Source: Pseudomonas sp. NFACC02 (lineage in GTDB: Bacteria > Pseudomonadota > Gammaproteobacteria > Pseudomonadales > Pseudomonadaceae). From it: a stretch of DNA of 48,529 nt. The notes beneath the pieces are model-generated. The model was not told the DNA's origin and did not search any database. It saw only the letters and a program-made list of their open reading frames with translations. Location: positions 1 to 48,529 of the forward strand of contig NZ_FOEO01000041.1 in assembly GCF_900110765.1 (NCBI RefSeq), read 5' to 3'. The position numbers and the translations under genes are program-made. Positions 1-8,651 of the stretch are shown here, one piece after another (position 1 is the first letter of the stretch; each line of letters starts with the position of its first letter).

Positions 1-77
1 CAGCAAGACCTGTGCATGCGGTGTAGCAGGTACAACCGAGTCGCCTGATTTTGCTGCCGCTGCGCGCCAGATCGCGA

Positions 78-113
78 GCAAGCTTGCTCCCACGGCCTTC
101 GGCCAGAATCAAT
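78..113. repeat. REP-like palindrome upstream of valS
   Basis: The stretch GCGAGCAAGCTTGCTCCCA is one arm of the Pseudomonas REP-type repeat (core read in the other direction as GGGAGCAAGCTTGCTCGC). It is a single copy in the non-coding region before valS. No gene is recognisable in positions 1-245. Confidence 0.55.
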
Positions 114-153
114 AGCCGCGAACCGCCCATAAACCGAAGCACCGCCACTCATA

Positions 154-184
154 AGCTGCGGCTTACAGCGTGTAGCTTGCAGCT
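154..184. repeat. Imperfect hairpin ahead of valS
   Basis: AGCTGC at 154-159 can pair with GCAGCT at 179-184, and an inner TACA/TGTA pair closes the loop. It resembles the AAGCTGCAAGCTGC-type repeats common between Pseudomonas genes and lies about 60 bp before the valS start. No convincing valS promoter was recognised. Confidence 0.35.
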
Positions 185-245
185 GCCGTGAAAAGCTATA
201 CTTCCCGGCTTTTCCGACTGAAAGCAGATCAGGTTCCCGCCGCGC

Positions 246-3092
246 ATGGACAAGACCTACCAGCCGCACGCCATCGAAACTTCCTGGTACCAGACCTGGG
301 AAGCCGAGAATTATTTCGCTCCGCAAGGCGCGGGCGACTCGTACACCATCATGATTCCGCCGCCGAACGTCACCGGCAGCCTGCACATGGGCCACGGTTT
401 CAACAACGCGATCATGGATGCCTTGATCCGTTTCCGCCGCATGCAGGGCCGCAACACGCTGTGGCAGCCGGGCACCGACCACGCGGGTATCGCGACTCAG
501 ATGCTGGTCGAGCGTCAGCTCGAAGCACAGGGTCAGAACCGTCACGATCTGGGTCGCGAGAAATTCCTGGAGAAAGTCTGGGAGTGGAAGGATCAGTCCG
601 GTGGCAACATCAGCCGTCAGATTCGCCGTCTGGGATCGTCGGTCGACTGGAGCCGTGAACGCTTCACCATGGACGACGGCTTGTCCGAGGCGGTCAAGGA
701 AGCTTTCGTGCGTCTGCATGAAGACGGCCTGATCTACCGCGGCAAGCGTCTGGTCAACTGGGACACCAAGCTGCACACCGCGATCTCCGACCTCGAAGTG
801 GAAAACCATGACGAGAAAGGCCATCTGTGGAACCTGCGCTACCCATTGGCAGACGGCGCCAGGACCGCAGAAGGTCTGGATTACCTGATCGTCGCCACGA
901 CCCGCCCGGAAACCATGCTCGGTGACGCCGCCGTTGCGGTGAACCCTTCGGACGAGCGCTACAAGGCGCTGATCGGCAAGTTCGTCGAGCTGCCACTGGT
1001 GGGTCGTCGCATCCCGATCATCGCGGACGATTACTGCGACCCGGAATTCGGCACCGGTTGCGTGAAGATCACCCCGGCGCATGATTTCAACGACTATGAA
1101 GTCGGCAAGCGCCACAATCTGCCGCTGCTGAACATCTTCGACAAGAACGCCCACGTACTGGCCGCCGCTCAGGTGTTCAACCTCGACGGCACGCTGAACG
1201 AGTCCATCGACGGCACCTTGCCTGCCGAGTATGCAGGCCTGGACCGCTTTGAAGCACGCAAGCAGATTGTCGAGGCGTTCGAGGCGGCTGGCCTGCTGGT
1301 CAGCGTCGACGACCACGCCCTGAAAGTCCCGAAAGGCGACCGCTCCGGCACCATCATCGAACCGTGGCTGACCGACCAGTGGTACGTTTCGACCAAACCG
1401 CTGGCCGAACCTGCCATCGCCGCCGTCGAAGACGGGCGCATCGCGTTCGTGCCTAAACAGTACGAAAACATGTACTTCTCCTGGATGCGCGACATTCAGG
1501 ACTGGTGCATCAGCCGTCAGCTCTGGTGGGGCCACCGCATTCCGGCCTGGTACGACGAGTCGGGCAAGGTGTACGTAGGTCGCGACGAAGCCGAAGTACG
1601 CGCCAAGCACAACCTCGGTCCAGACGTTGCGCTGCAGCAGGACAACGACGTACTCGACACCTGGTTCAGTTCAGGCCTGTGGACCTTCTCCACCCTGGGC
1701 TGGCCCGAGCAGACCGACTTCCTGAAGACCTTCCACCCGACCGACGTGCTGGTCACCGGCTTCGACATCATTTTCTTCTGGGTTGCCCGGATGATCATGC
1801 TCACCATGCATTTGGTGAAGAACGAAGACGGTACTCCGCAGGTTCCGTTCAAGACCGTTTATGTACACGGTCTGGTGCGCGACGGTCAGGGTCAGAAGAT
1901 GTCCAAGTCCAAAGGCAACGTCCTGGACCCACTGGACATCATCGACGGCATCGAGCTGGAAGCGCTGGTGCAGAAGCGCACCTCGGGCATGATGCAGCCC
2001 AAGCTGGCGAAGAAGATCGAGAAACAGACCCGCGACGAATTCGCCGACGGTATCGCCAGTTATGGCACCGATGCCCTGCGCTTCACCTTCTGCTCGCTGG
2101 CCTCTACCGGTCGTGACATCAAGTTCGACATGGGCCGCGTCGAGGGCTATCGCAACTTCTGCAACAAGATCTGGAACGCCGCACGCTATGTGCTGGACAA
2201 GGGCGAGGACTGCGGCCAGAACGGCGAAGCCTTCGAGCTGTCGTTGCCGGATCGCTGGATCATTTCGCAATTGCAGCGCACCGAAGCCGAAGTGACTCGT
2301 CAGTTGGACCAGTTCCGTTTCGACCTCGCCGCGCAGGTGCTGTACGAGTTCATCTGGAACCAGTACTGCGACTGGTACCTGGAACTCTCCAAACCTGTGC
2401 TGTGGGACGAAAACGCGCCGGTCGAACGTCAGCGCGGCACCCGTCGCACGCTGGTTCGCGTTCTGGAAGTGGCGCTGCGTCTGGCGCATCCGTTCATGCC
2501 ATTCATCACCGAAGAAATCTGGCAGCGCCTGGCGCCGCTGGCCGGGATCGAAGGCAAGACCATCATGCTGCAACCGTGGCCGGTGGCGAACGAGTCGCGC
2601 ATCGATGCGGCTGCCGAAGGCGATATCGAGTGGCTCAAAGGTGTCATGCTCGGCGTGCGTAATATTCGCGGCGAGATGAACATCGGCCCGGGCAAGCCGC
2701 TGCAGTTGTTCCTCAAGAACGTCGGCGCTGAAGACCAGCGTCGCCTGACCGAGAACGAGCACCTGCTCAAGAAGCTGGCCAAGATCGAATCGTTCACGGT
2801 ACTGGAGGCAGGCGCCGAAGCACCGCTGTCGGCGACTGCACTGGTCGGCGAGATGGAAGTGCTGGTGCCGATGGCCGGCCTGATCGACAAGGGCGCCGAG
2901 CTGGCGCGTCTGGACAAGGAAATCCAGCGCCTGCAAGGCGAAGTGCAACGCGTGGGCGGCAAGCTGTCCAACGCCGCGTTCGTCGACAAAGCCCCGGCTG
3001 AAGTCATCGCCAAGGAACGCGCCAAGCTGACCGAGGCCGAACAGGCGCTGGCCAAGCTGGCTGAACAGCATGCTCGAATCTCCAGTTTGTAA
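246..3092 (+). CDS. valS: Valyl-tRNA synthetase
   Basis: Cytoplasmic class I aminoacyl-tRNA synthetase that charges tRNA-Val with valine and edits mischarged threonine. The 948-residue length is normal. The class I signatures are clear: HMGH at residues 47-50 within PPPNVTGSLHMGHG, and KMSKS at 551-555. The editing (CP1) domain lies between them, with a TTRPETMLGD segment near residue 220. The anticodon-binding domain follows, and the end is a charged coiled-coil arm of about 65 residues typical of ValRS. The start MDKTYQPHAIETSW matches the usual N-terminus in pseudomonads, although the ribosome-binding site is weak. An overlapping open frame on the opposite strand (1671-3395) is a by-product of its codon usage. 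Confidence 0.98.
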   Translation: MDKTYQPHAIETSWYQTWEAENYFAPQGAGDSYTIMIPPPNVTGSLHMGHGFNNAIMDALIRFRRMQGRNTLWQPGTDHAGIATQMLVERQLEAQGQNRHDLGREKFLEKVWEWKDQSGGNISRQIRRLGSSVDWSRERFTMDDGLSEAVKEAFVRLHEDGLIYRGKRLVNWDTKLHTAISDLEVENHDEKGHLWNLRYPLADGARTAEGLDYLIVATTRPETMLGDAAVAVNPSDERYKALIGKFVELPLVGRRIPIIADDYCDPEFGTGCVKITPAHDFNDYEVGKRHNLPLLNIFDKNAHVLAAAQVFNLDGTLNESIDGTLPAEYAGLDRFEARKQIVEAFEAAGLLVSVDDHALKVPKGDRSGTIIEPWLTDQWYVSTKPLAEPAIAAVEDGRIAFVPKQYENMYFSWMRDIQDWCISRQLWWGHRIPAWYDESGKVYVGRDEAEVRAKHNLGPDVALQQDNDVLDTWFSSGLWTFSTLGWPEQTDFLKTFHPTDVLVTGFDIIFFWVARMIMLTMHLVKNEDGTPQVPFKTVYVHGLVRDGQGQKMSKSKGNVLDPLDIIDGIELEALVQKRTSGMMQPKLAKKIEKQTRDEFADGIASYGTDALRFTFCSLASTGRDIKFDMGRVEGYRNFCNKIWNAARYVLDKGEDCGQNGEAFELSLPDRWIISQLQRTEAEVTRQLDQFRFDLAAQVLYEFIWNQYCDWYLELSKPVLWDENAPVERQRGTRRTLVRVLEVALRLAHPFMPFITEEIWQRLAPLAGIEGKTIMLQPWPVANESRIDAAAEGDIEWLKGVMLGVRNIRGEMNIGPGKPLQLFLKNVGAEDQRRLTENEHLLKKLAKIESFTVLEAGAEAPLSATALVGEMEVLVPMAGLIDKGAELARLDKEIQRLQGEVQRVGGKLSNAAFVDKAPAEVIAKERAKLTEAEQALAKLAEQHARISSL

Positions 3093-3104
3093 ATGATTGG
3101 CCCG

Positions 3105-3133
3105 GCCAGCCTGGAACACAGGCTGGCTGGTTT
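3105..3133 (+). terminator. Probable terminator after valS
   Basis: GCCAGCCTG (3105-3113) pairs perfectly with CAGGCTGGC (3119-3127), with a 5-nt loop and a short T-rich tail. The stem begins 12 bp after the valS stop codon. The T-tract is weak, so termination may be partial. Confidence 0.55.
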
Positions 3134-3141
3134 CCACGAAC

Positions 3142-3234
3142 CCTGTAGGAGCGCGCTTGCCGCGATTGCTAGATGTCTGCGCCGTTGTTGGTGGCTGACA
3201 CACCGCAATCGCGGGCAAGCGCGCTCCTACAGGG
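3142..3234. repeat. Inverted pair of REP elements
   Basis: Two copies of the Pseudomonas REP core (GTAGGAGCGCGCTTGC, then its reverse complement GCAAGCGCGCTCCTAC) face each other with about 45 bp between them. This is a BIME-type arrangement in the valS-rlmF gap. The same family recurs at 23949-24036, 28522-28622 and 45483-45573. Confidence 0.85.
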
Positions 3235-3262
3235 TTTTGTGTTTTGACCGGAAACCTGCGCA

Positions 3263-4288
3263 ATGAACAAACCCGAGTCACCCAAACCGCCACGCAAGAA
3301 GCCCAGACCGCCGCAGGCAAAACCATCTGCCGAGCCGCGTGAAAAGGCCAGCCTGCACCCGCGCAATCGCCATCAGGGCCATTACGACTTTCCACGCCTG
3401 ATAAAGGGCAGCCCGGAGCTGGGCGCGTTCGTGATCACCAACCCGTACGGCAAAGAAAGCATCGACTTCGCCAACCCCGCCGCCGTGCGGGTGTTTAACC
3501 GAGCATTGCTCAAGGCCTTCTACGGCATCGCGCATTGGGACATCCCGGCGGATTACCTGTGTCCGCCGATTCCAGGTCGCGCCGATTACGTGCATTTTCT
3601 GGCCGACCTGCTGGCCGAACACAACGAAGGCGTGATTCCCCGTGGAGCGGCGATCAAGGCGCTGGACGTCGGCACCGGGGCCAACTGCGTGTATCCGTTG
3701 ATCGGCCACAGCGATTACGGCTGGCACTTTGTAGGGTCAGACGTCGATCAAATCGCGTTGGCGTCGGCGACCACCATCGTCAAGGCAAACCACCTGGGCA
3801 AGGCCATCAGCCTGCGCCAGCAACACAATCGCAAGCTTATCCTCACCGACCTGTTGCACGCCGACGAGCGCTTCGACGTGAGCCTGTGCAACCCGCCTTT
3901 CCACGCCTCGGCGGAAGAAGCCTTGCGCGGCAGCCAGCGCAAATGGCGCGCGCTGGGCAAGGCCGATCCAAAGCGCAAACTGCCCGTGCTGAATTTCGGC
4001 GGTCAAGCGGCCGAGTTGTGGTGTGAAGGGGGCGAATCACGTTTCGTGACGCAATTGATCAACGAGAGCGCACTGATGCCGGATCAGGTGCTGTGGTTCA
4101 GCACACTGGTGTCCAAGGCCTCCAATCTGCCGTTGATTCAAAGCACGCTGAAGAAAGTCGGTGCCGTTGAGAGCAGGGTCGTGGAGATGTCCCAGGGCCA
4201 GAAACAGAGCCGTTTCGTCGCCTGGACGTTTCAGGACAAAGTACAACAAGCGGCATGGCGTGCTGAGCGCTGGAGCACCGCTAAATGA
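3263..4288 (+). CDS. rlmF: 23S rRNA (adenine(1618)-N(6))-methyltransferase
   Basis: SAM-dependent methyltransferase of the YbiN/RlmF family, which makes N6-methyladenine at position 1618 of 23S rRNA. The 341 residues begin with a basic, proline-rich tail (residues 1-40, many K/R/P), as expected for an rRNA-binding enzyme. A Rossmann-fold SAM site follows with DVGTGAN (G137-N141), then the adenine N6 methyltransferase motif NPPF at residues 210-213. Family length and motif spacing agree. It follows valS after a REP pair and is convergent with the HU gene, with which it appears to share a terminator. Its own start is an ATG without a strong Shine-Dalgarno. Confidence 0.93.
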   Translation: MNKPESPKPPRKKPRPPQAKPSAEPREKASLHPRNRHQGHYDFPRLIKGSPELGAFVITNPYGKESIDFANPAAVRVFNRALLKAFYGIAHWDIPADYLCPPIPGRADYVHFLADLLAEHNEGVIPRGAAIKALDVGTGANCVYPLIGHSDYGWHFVGSDVDQIALASATTIVKANHLGKAISLRQQHNRKLILTDLLHADERFDVSLCNPPFHASAEEALRGSQRKWRALGKADPKRKLPVLNFGGQAAELWCEGGESRFVTQLINESALMPDQVLWFSTLVSKASNLPLIQSTLKKVGAVESRVVEMSQGQKQSRFVAWTFQDKVQQAAWRAERWSTAK

Positions 4289-4330
4289 CGCCAGACGCAG
4301 CGCGTTCACACCGCTAATTCCCGGGCACAA

Positions 4331-4370
4331 AAAAACCGTGTCCGGATCGCTCCGTCACACGGTTTCTCTT
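4331..4370. terminator. Bidirectional terminator between rlmF and the HU gene
   Basis: AAACCGTGT (4333-4341) pairs with ACACGGTTT (4357-4365), and an inner CGGA/TCCG pair extends the stem. On the minus strand it is followed by a run of eight T residues, a strong terminator for the HU gene. On the plus strand the tail TTTCTCTT may stop rlmF transcription. Confidence 0.85.
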
Positions 4371-4386
4371 ACAAGCAGCGTTTTGC

Positions 4387-4668
4387 TTACTTGTTGACCG
4401 AGTCAGTCAGCACTTTGGCTGGAACGAACTTGACCACTTTCTTGGCGGCGATTTCGATGGCAGCGCCAGTCGAAGGGTTGCGGCCGGTGCGAGCAGGACG
4501 CTCGGTGACTTTCAGCTTGCCGATGCCTGGCAGAGTGATTTCACTACCGGATTCCAGTTGGTCAGCGACGATTTGGCCCAATTGGTCGAGAGCGTTGCGC
4601 GCAGTGGTTTTTGGCGCGTCGATAGCTTCTGCGATATCGGCGATCAATTGGTCTTTAGTCAGAGCCAT
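4387..4668 (-). CDS. hupN: HU family DNA-binding protein (probably HupN)
   Basis: Histone-like nucleoid protein that bends DNA without sequence specificity. The 93 residues show the HU fold throughout: MALTKDQLIADIAEA at the N-terminus, and the beta-arm segment GKLKVTERPARTGRNP containing the RNP tip that intercalates into DNA. Pseudomonads carry several HU paralogues (hupA, hupB, hupN). A location near valS and rlmF fits the copy called hupN in P. putida, as far as I recall; the paralogue assignment is inference, the family is certain. A good ribosome-binding site (AAGGAA) lies 8 bp before the ATG. It is transcribed divergently from yejK and ends at a strong terminator. Confidence 0.93.
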   Translation of the reverse strand: MALTKDQLIADIAEAIDAPKTTARNALDQLGQIVADQLESGSEITLPGIGKLKVTERPARTGRNPSTGAAIEIAAKKVVKFVPAKVLTDSVNK

Positions 4669-5021
4669 GGTGGTGTTCCTTCCCTATCAAATTCATATGG
4701 TTTGCAGAGTGTGTACGGACGCGAAATGTAGATACCGAAATCGGCCTTTGGTTCGCCCGCACGCCCACAAACTGCGTGCTTGGCGCGCTTCAGTGCGCAA
4801 GACCGGGCAAAACTAGCACAGAGCCAAGCAAATATCCGCACCTACCTACCCATTTGGTCAGCTTTATCACGTCTGAGGCATAAAAAATTCGTATAAACGG
4901 GTTTTGATCAGTGTTTTCGGCCTTCCCGGGGCGATCCGGCGCTTCTCTGCGGTACACTTGCCGACTTTCGCACGGGCCCTGCCTCCACCCGTTCAGTTCC
5001 ACTTCAAAGGCCGAGAATTCC
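4669..5021. other. Divergent intergenic region, HU gene / yejK
   Basis: These 353 bp separate two divergently transcribed nucleoid-protein genes and should hold both promoters. An A+T-rich patch near 4870-4910 (CATAAAAAATTCGTATAAA) is the most promoter-like stretch for yejK, but no -35/-10 pair stands out. I see no gene in it. Confidence 0.4.
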
Positions 5022-6023
5022 ATGCCGATCCGTCATGCCATCGTTCACCTGATCGACAAGAAACCCGACGGTACGCCCGCAGTCCTCCATGCTAGAGACT
5101 CCGAACTCGCCGAGTCCCAGGCCATCGAGAACATGCTGGCCGACCTCAACGAGAGCTATAACGCCAAACAAGGCAAAGCCTGGGGCTTGTTTTACCCGGA
5201 ATCGGGCGCTCATCCGTTCAGCGGCTGGTTGAAGGAATACCTCGATGAGGGCAAGGACTTCACCGCGTTCAGTCGCGTGGCGGTCGAGCACCTGCAAAAG
5301 CTGATGGAAGAGTCCAACCTGTCGGTCGGCGGCCATGTGCTGTTCGCCCACTATCATCAGGGTATGACGGAGTACCTGGCCATTGCCCTGCTGCATCACA
5401 GCGAAGGCGTTGCGGTCAACGAAGCGCTGGACGTCACGCCTTCCCGACATCTGGATCTGGGCCAACTCCACCTGGCGGCGCGGATCAATATCTCGGAGTG
5501 GCAGAACAACAAGGCCTCCAAACAGTACATCTCGTTCATCAAGGGCAAGAACGGCAAGAAGGTCTCGGAGTACTTCCGTGACTTCATTGGTTGCCAGGAA
5601 GGTGTCGACGGCCCCGGCGAGACGCGCACCCTGCTCAAAGCGTTCAGTGACTTCGTCGAGAGCGAGGACCTGCCCGAAGAGTCGACCCGCGAGAAAACCA
5701 AAGCGCTGGTGGATTACGCCAGCAGCCAGAGCAAGATGGGCGAACCCATTGCGCTGGAAGAGCTCTCCGGCCTGATCGACGAAGACCGACCGCGCGCGTT
5801 TTACGAGCACATCCGCAACAAGGACTACGGCCTGTCGCCGGAAATTCCGGCCGATAAGCGCACGCTGAATCAGTTCCGCCGTTTCACCGGGCGTGCCGAG
5901 GGGCTGTCGATCAGCTTCGAAGCGCACCTGCTGGGCGACAAGATCGAATACGACGAAGAAAAAGGCACGCTGATCATCAAAGGCCTGCCGACGCAGCTCA
6001 CCGACCAGTTGAAGAGGCGCTGA
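5022..6023 (+). CDS. yejK: Nucleoid-associated protein YejK/NdpA
   Basis: Member of the conserved YejK/NdpA family of proteins found bound to the nucleoid; the biochemical function is poorly known. The open frame reaches further upstream, but the family N-terminus MPIRHAIVHLIDKKPDG starts at the ATG at 5022, giving 333 residues, the usual size. The protein is acidic and without a signal peptide or membrane segment, as expected for a cytoplasmic protein. A glutaredoxin-like gene starts 4 bp after its stop codon, so the two are likely cotranscribed. It is divergent from the HU gene. Confidence 0.92.
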   Translation: MPIRHAIVHLIDKKPDGTPAVLHARDSELAESQAIENMLADLNESYNAKQGKAWGLFYPESGAHPFSGWLKEYLDEGKDFTAFSRVAVEHLQKLMEESNLSVGGHVLFAHYHQGMTEYLAIALLHHSEGVAVNEALDVTPSRHLDLGQLHLAARINISEWQNNKASKQYISFIKGKNGKKVSEYFRDFIGCQEGVDGPGETRTLLKAFSDFVESEDLPEESTREKTKALVDYASSQSKMGEPIALEELSGLIDEDRPRAFYEHIRNKDYGLSPEIPADKRTLNQFRRFTGRAEGLSISFEAHLLGDKIEYDEEKGTLIIKGLPTQLTDQLKRR

Positions 6024-6027
6024 CCGC

Positions 6028-6378
6028 ATGCTCGTGCGTACGCTGAAGAAGTTCGTGCTGATCCTGCTGGTCGTTGTGGTGTACCAGAACTGGGGCAAGA
6101 TCGAACATTTCGTCAATCCGTCCCAGGCAGTGTCGGCCCAGGCTCAGGCACACGCCAGGGTCACGCTCTACGCCACCGACTGGTGTGGCTACTGCAAACA
6201 GACGCGGCGCTTCCTGGACAGCAAAGGCATCCCTTACACCGAATACGACATCGAGAAATCCACTGAAGGACGCAAAGCGTATGAAGCGCTGGGTGGCCGT
6301 GGCATCCCCCTGATCGACGTGAACGGCACGCTGATCAGAGGGTTTTCGCCGGAAGAAATCCTGGCGGCGTTGAAATAA
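6028..6378 (+). CDS. Membrane-tethered glutaredoxin family protein
   Basis: Small thiol-redox protein of 116 residues. A single hydrophobic helix (residues 9-19, FVLILLVVVVY) after a basic N-terminus predicts an inner-membrane anchor with the rest in the periplasm. A glutaredoxin/thioredoxin fold follows at about residues 44-115, with the redox pair C53-G-Y-C56 and the cis-proline motif RGIPLIDV. It probably reduces disulfides or mixed disulfides, but the partner is unknown. It starts 4 bp after yejK and is likely translated from the same mRNA. Its stop codon is only 11 bp from the end of the convergent next gene, leaving no room for a separate terminator. Confidence 0.88.
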   Translation: MLVRTLKKFVLILLVVVVYQNWGKIEHFVNPSQAVSAQAQAHARVTLYATDWCGYCKQTRRFLDSKGIPYTEYDIEKSTEGRKAYEALGGRGIPLIDVNGTLIRGFSPEEILAALK

Positions 6379-6389
6379 GCGTCGCCCAC

Positions 6390-7376
6390 TCAGGGATTGC
6401 AAGCCGCTTCTTTGGCCCTTACTCCCTCCACGTAAAACCGGAAGGTTTCGAGGGTCCAGGTGGCTTGCTCGTTGTAGTTCAGCCGCAGACAAACGTACTG
6501 ACGACGCATGGCGCCGCTGTCTATGGCCGGGTTCCATCTCCATCGTGGCCCCTGACCGTATTCACGCGTCAGCTCCGCAAACGCCAGATCAGCTTCCCAC
6601 TCTGGAAACAGACGTCCGCAGTCAGTCGGTGTGATCTTCAACTGCGACCCTGACCGCTGCTTCGTGGTAGGGCTGATGTAGTCAGACCAGACAGCAGACT
6701 TGATGTACCGCGGGCAATTTCCCCATTCCCCTTGTTGCCTCGCATCGTAAACGAATCGCGGTGCGGTACTGCCGGGAACGCTCAACACCAATGCAATCAC
6801 CGGAACAACGATGCCGGTCAGTTTATAGAACTCGCGCTGATCGTATTGCGCCCCCCGCAACCCGGCAAGTCTTCCTCCTATAAAGAAAAACGCCTCGATG
6901 GGCAGCGCCTTCACACTTCCCTTGCTCCAATTGTCCACCCGCAGCGCGCCTTTCTGAACGGACGTTGACGAAGATTTAATGGCAGCCTCCGTTCTGCCCT
7001 GTGGAGTTTGCCGGGCGGGGTACAGGATAAAGCCGTGATCAACTTTTTCAGGTGCCCAGGCCATTCGCGCGTCTGCGCGCAAATAGGAAACAGTGAAACC
7101 TGGTGAACGGCTGTATTTATTTGCAGCCTCTACGCTCCATGAAGCACGATCCCGGGCCTTCAAGACGCCCTTCAACAGAACCCCACTGCATTGATACACC
7201 GCGTCTGCAGGATGTTCACATCGGGAGCGCACGTCATCGAGCCGACGATTGAGGCGGTCTGCCGTTGAAGCGCCGTCGGTCTGCAGTCCTTGCGCAGCTC
7301 CGGCATCGCGCCAGTAACCTGCTGTACAGCCCATAATGGCGATCGCCAGGCCAACAGCGACACTCATCCTTTTCAT
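6390..7376 (-). CDS. Halovibrin-like secreted or lipoprotein
   Basis: 328 residues of uncertain function. The N-terminus MKRMSVAVGLAIAIMGCTAGY is a signal peptide with a plausible lipobox around C17, although IMGC is not a perfect one. The segment LNRRLDDVRSRCEH...AVYQCSGVLLKG...FTVSYLRADARM...HGFILYPA follows the pattern I recall for the halovibrin HvnA/HvnC-like family of Pseudomonas and Vibrio secreted proteins. That resemblance is from memory and is family-level only. A hydrophobic stretch near residues 185-200 and further cysteines (about residues 219, 252, 296, 326) could form periplasmic disulfides. A strong ribosome-binding site (AAGGAAGAG) precedes the ATG. Confidence 0.6.
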   Translation of the reverse strand: MKRMSVAVGLAIAIMGCTAGYWRDAGAAQGLQTDGASTADRLNRRLDDVRSRCEHPADAVYQCSGVLLKGVLKARDRASWSVEAANKYSRSPGFTVSYLRADARMAWAPEKVDHGFILYPARQTPQGRTEAAIKSSSTSVQKGALRVDNWSKGSVKALPIEAFFFIGGRLAGLRGAQYDQREFYKLTGIVVPVIALVLSVPGSTAPRFVYDARQQGEWGNCPRYIKSAVWSDYISPTTKQRSGSQLKITPTDCGRLFPEWEADLAFAELTREYGQGPRWRWNPAIDSGAMRRQYVCLRLNYNEQATWTLETFRFYVEGVRAKEAACNP

Positions 7377-7604
7377 GAACGCGCGCTCTTCCTTGCGGGC
7401 ACTCCGGATTTACCCAATACAAAGACAAGCGCACTGCGTGGTCATCCTTGAACAGAAAAGAGAAAACGCCCTTCACGTTTAAGAATGGCATGAGGTGGAA
7501 AAAGTAAAATCGCTACTTAAATTGATTGGCAATAACCGGTCGGTCATCATCGCGGCAGGAAATAAAAACGCGGATAACCCGGTAGAGTCATGCCGCCTGG
7601 AACA

Positions 7605-7633
7605 GGTAACTGTTTAACTCATAAACAGTTACC
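7605..7633. repeat. Perfect 11-bp inverted repeat after the GST gene
   Basis: GGTAACTGTTT (7605-7615) and AAACAGTTACC (7623-7633) form a perfect stem with a 7-nt loop, 21 bp past the stop codon of the glutathione S-transferase. There is no T-run after the stem on either strand, so it may be a processing or stability hairpin rather than a classical terminator. Confidence 0.5.
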
Positions 7634-7654
7634 CATCCTTGAACTTCAATCGAG

Positions 7655-8587
7655 TCAGTGATTGTTGATACGAAAACCAAAGCGGGGGAAATGTACATGC
7701 ACGACACCTGCTCGCTCATCTTCACGACGCAGGATGATTTCTTCGCGGCCGTTGAATACCAACTCGCCGTGCACCGGGTTTACACCGTAATCCACGGCCG
7801 AAACACTGACCTGGTCGCCGGCCTTGAAACCATTCGGGTCGGTGAACGCTTCCTCCGGAAGTGGGGCCGGTGAGGCATTGCGGGCGATTTCGATAGCGTC
7901 TGTGGCGCTCAACTCACTGGCGGCACCATGACCAAAGCCCACCACGCGCTGATACCAGGCCAGCACCGCCGGATAGTCATCGACCAACGACGCGGTCACG
8001 GGGGTCTGTTTGAGAAACCAGAGGGTGTGCGCCACGGAAAAGTCAGCGATGGACGGAACGCCGAGCAGGAAATCACCGTTGCGTTCCAACTGGGTTTCCA
8101 GGCGGCTCATCAAGGTCGGCCACTGGTGCTGCGCCTGCTCGAGCGGAATGCGCGTCGCGGTGCCGCCGTCGAAAAAGGTGGCGCGATCGGCGACGAACGC
8201 TTTGACACTTTCGGGGGGCACCTTGGCAAACCGCACCGCCAGCGATGCGGGTTGAAACACCAGACTGACGCTGTGCAGAAACAACACGGTGTCCCCCCAG
8301 CTCGCCAGGCTCGAGGCGGTGAACTCCTGGCCTTCGGGATAAAACGTCGGCGATGTCTTTTGCGCTTCGAGGCGACGGGCGATCAGTGCGGTATCGCAGT
8401 AAACATCAGCCCCGACCTGCAACACCGGGGTTTTGCGATAGCCGCCCGTCAACGCGGTCAGGTCAGGTTTGGGCATGATCGAGGGAATCGTCACTGAACG
8501 CCACGACAGCCCTTTGAAACCGAGCATCAAGCGGGCTTTCTCGGCAAACAGCGAGGTCGGGTAATGATGAAGAATCAGCTCTGACAT
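7655..8587 (-). CDS. Glutathione S-transferase family protein with C-terminal extension
   Basis: The first about 75 residues are a glutathione S-transferase N-terminal (thioredoxin-like) domain: MSELILHHYPTSLFAEKAR followed by the glutathione-site region GGYRKTPVLQ and CDTALIARRLE. A helical GST C-terminal domain follows, with SIADFSVAHTLWFL. At 310 residues it is roughly 90 longer than a usual GST; the extra C-terminal part (about 225-310) looks like a small beta-rich domain (GDQVSVSAVDYGVNPVHGEL, then EIILRREDERAGVVHVHFPRFGF). An ATG four codons upstream (8599) is possible, but MSELILHH is the family-like start. The substrate is unknown. No operon partner is obvious. Confidence 0.85.
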   Translation of the reverse strand: MSELILHHYPTSLFAEKARLMLGFKGLSWRSVTIPSIMPKPDLTALTGGYRKTPVLQVGADVYCDTALIARRLEAQKTSPTFYPEGQEFTASSLASWGDTVLFLHSVSLVFQPASLAVRFAKVPPESVKAFVADRATFFDGGTATRIPLEQAQHQWPTLMSRLETQLERNGDFLLGVPSIADFSVAHTLWFLKQTPVTASLVDDYPAVLAWYQRVVGFGHGAASELSATDAIEIARNASPAPLPEEAFTDPNGFKAGDQVSVSAVDYGVNPVHGELVFNGREEIILRREDERAGVVHVHFPRFGFRINNH

Positions 8588-8651
8588 GCTTCGGTCCATC
8601 CGCAGGGATAAACTGCCAGCTTAGCCGCCTTGGGCGCAGCGGCCTACCCGC

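Noticed and set aside
1671..3395. 574-codon open frame on the minus strand
   Set aside because: It lies opposite valS, which is certain, and its translation has no family-like segments; it is an effect of high third-position G+C.
4911..5021. Longer YejK starting at 4911
   Set aside because: The extension has no family similarity; MPIRHAIVHLIDKK at 5022 is the standard N-terminus.
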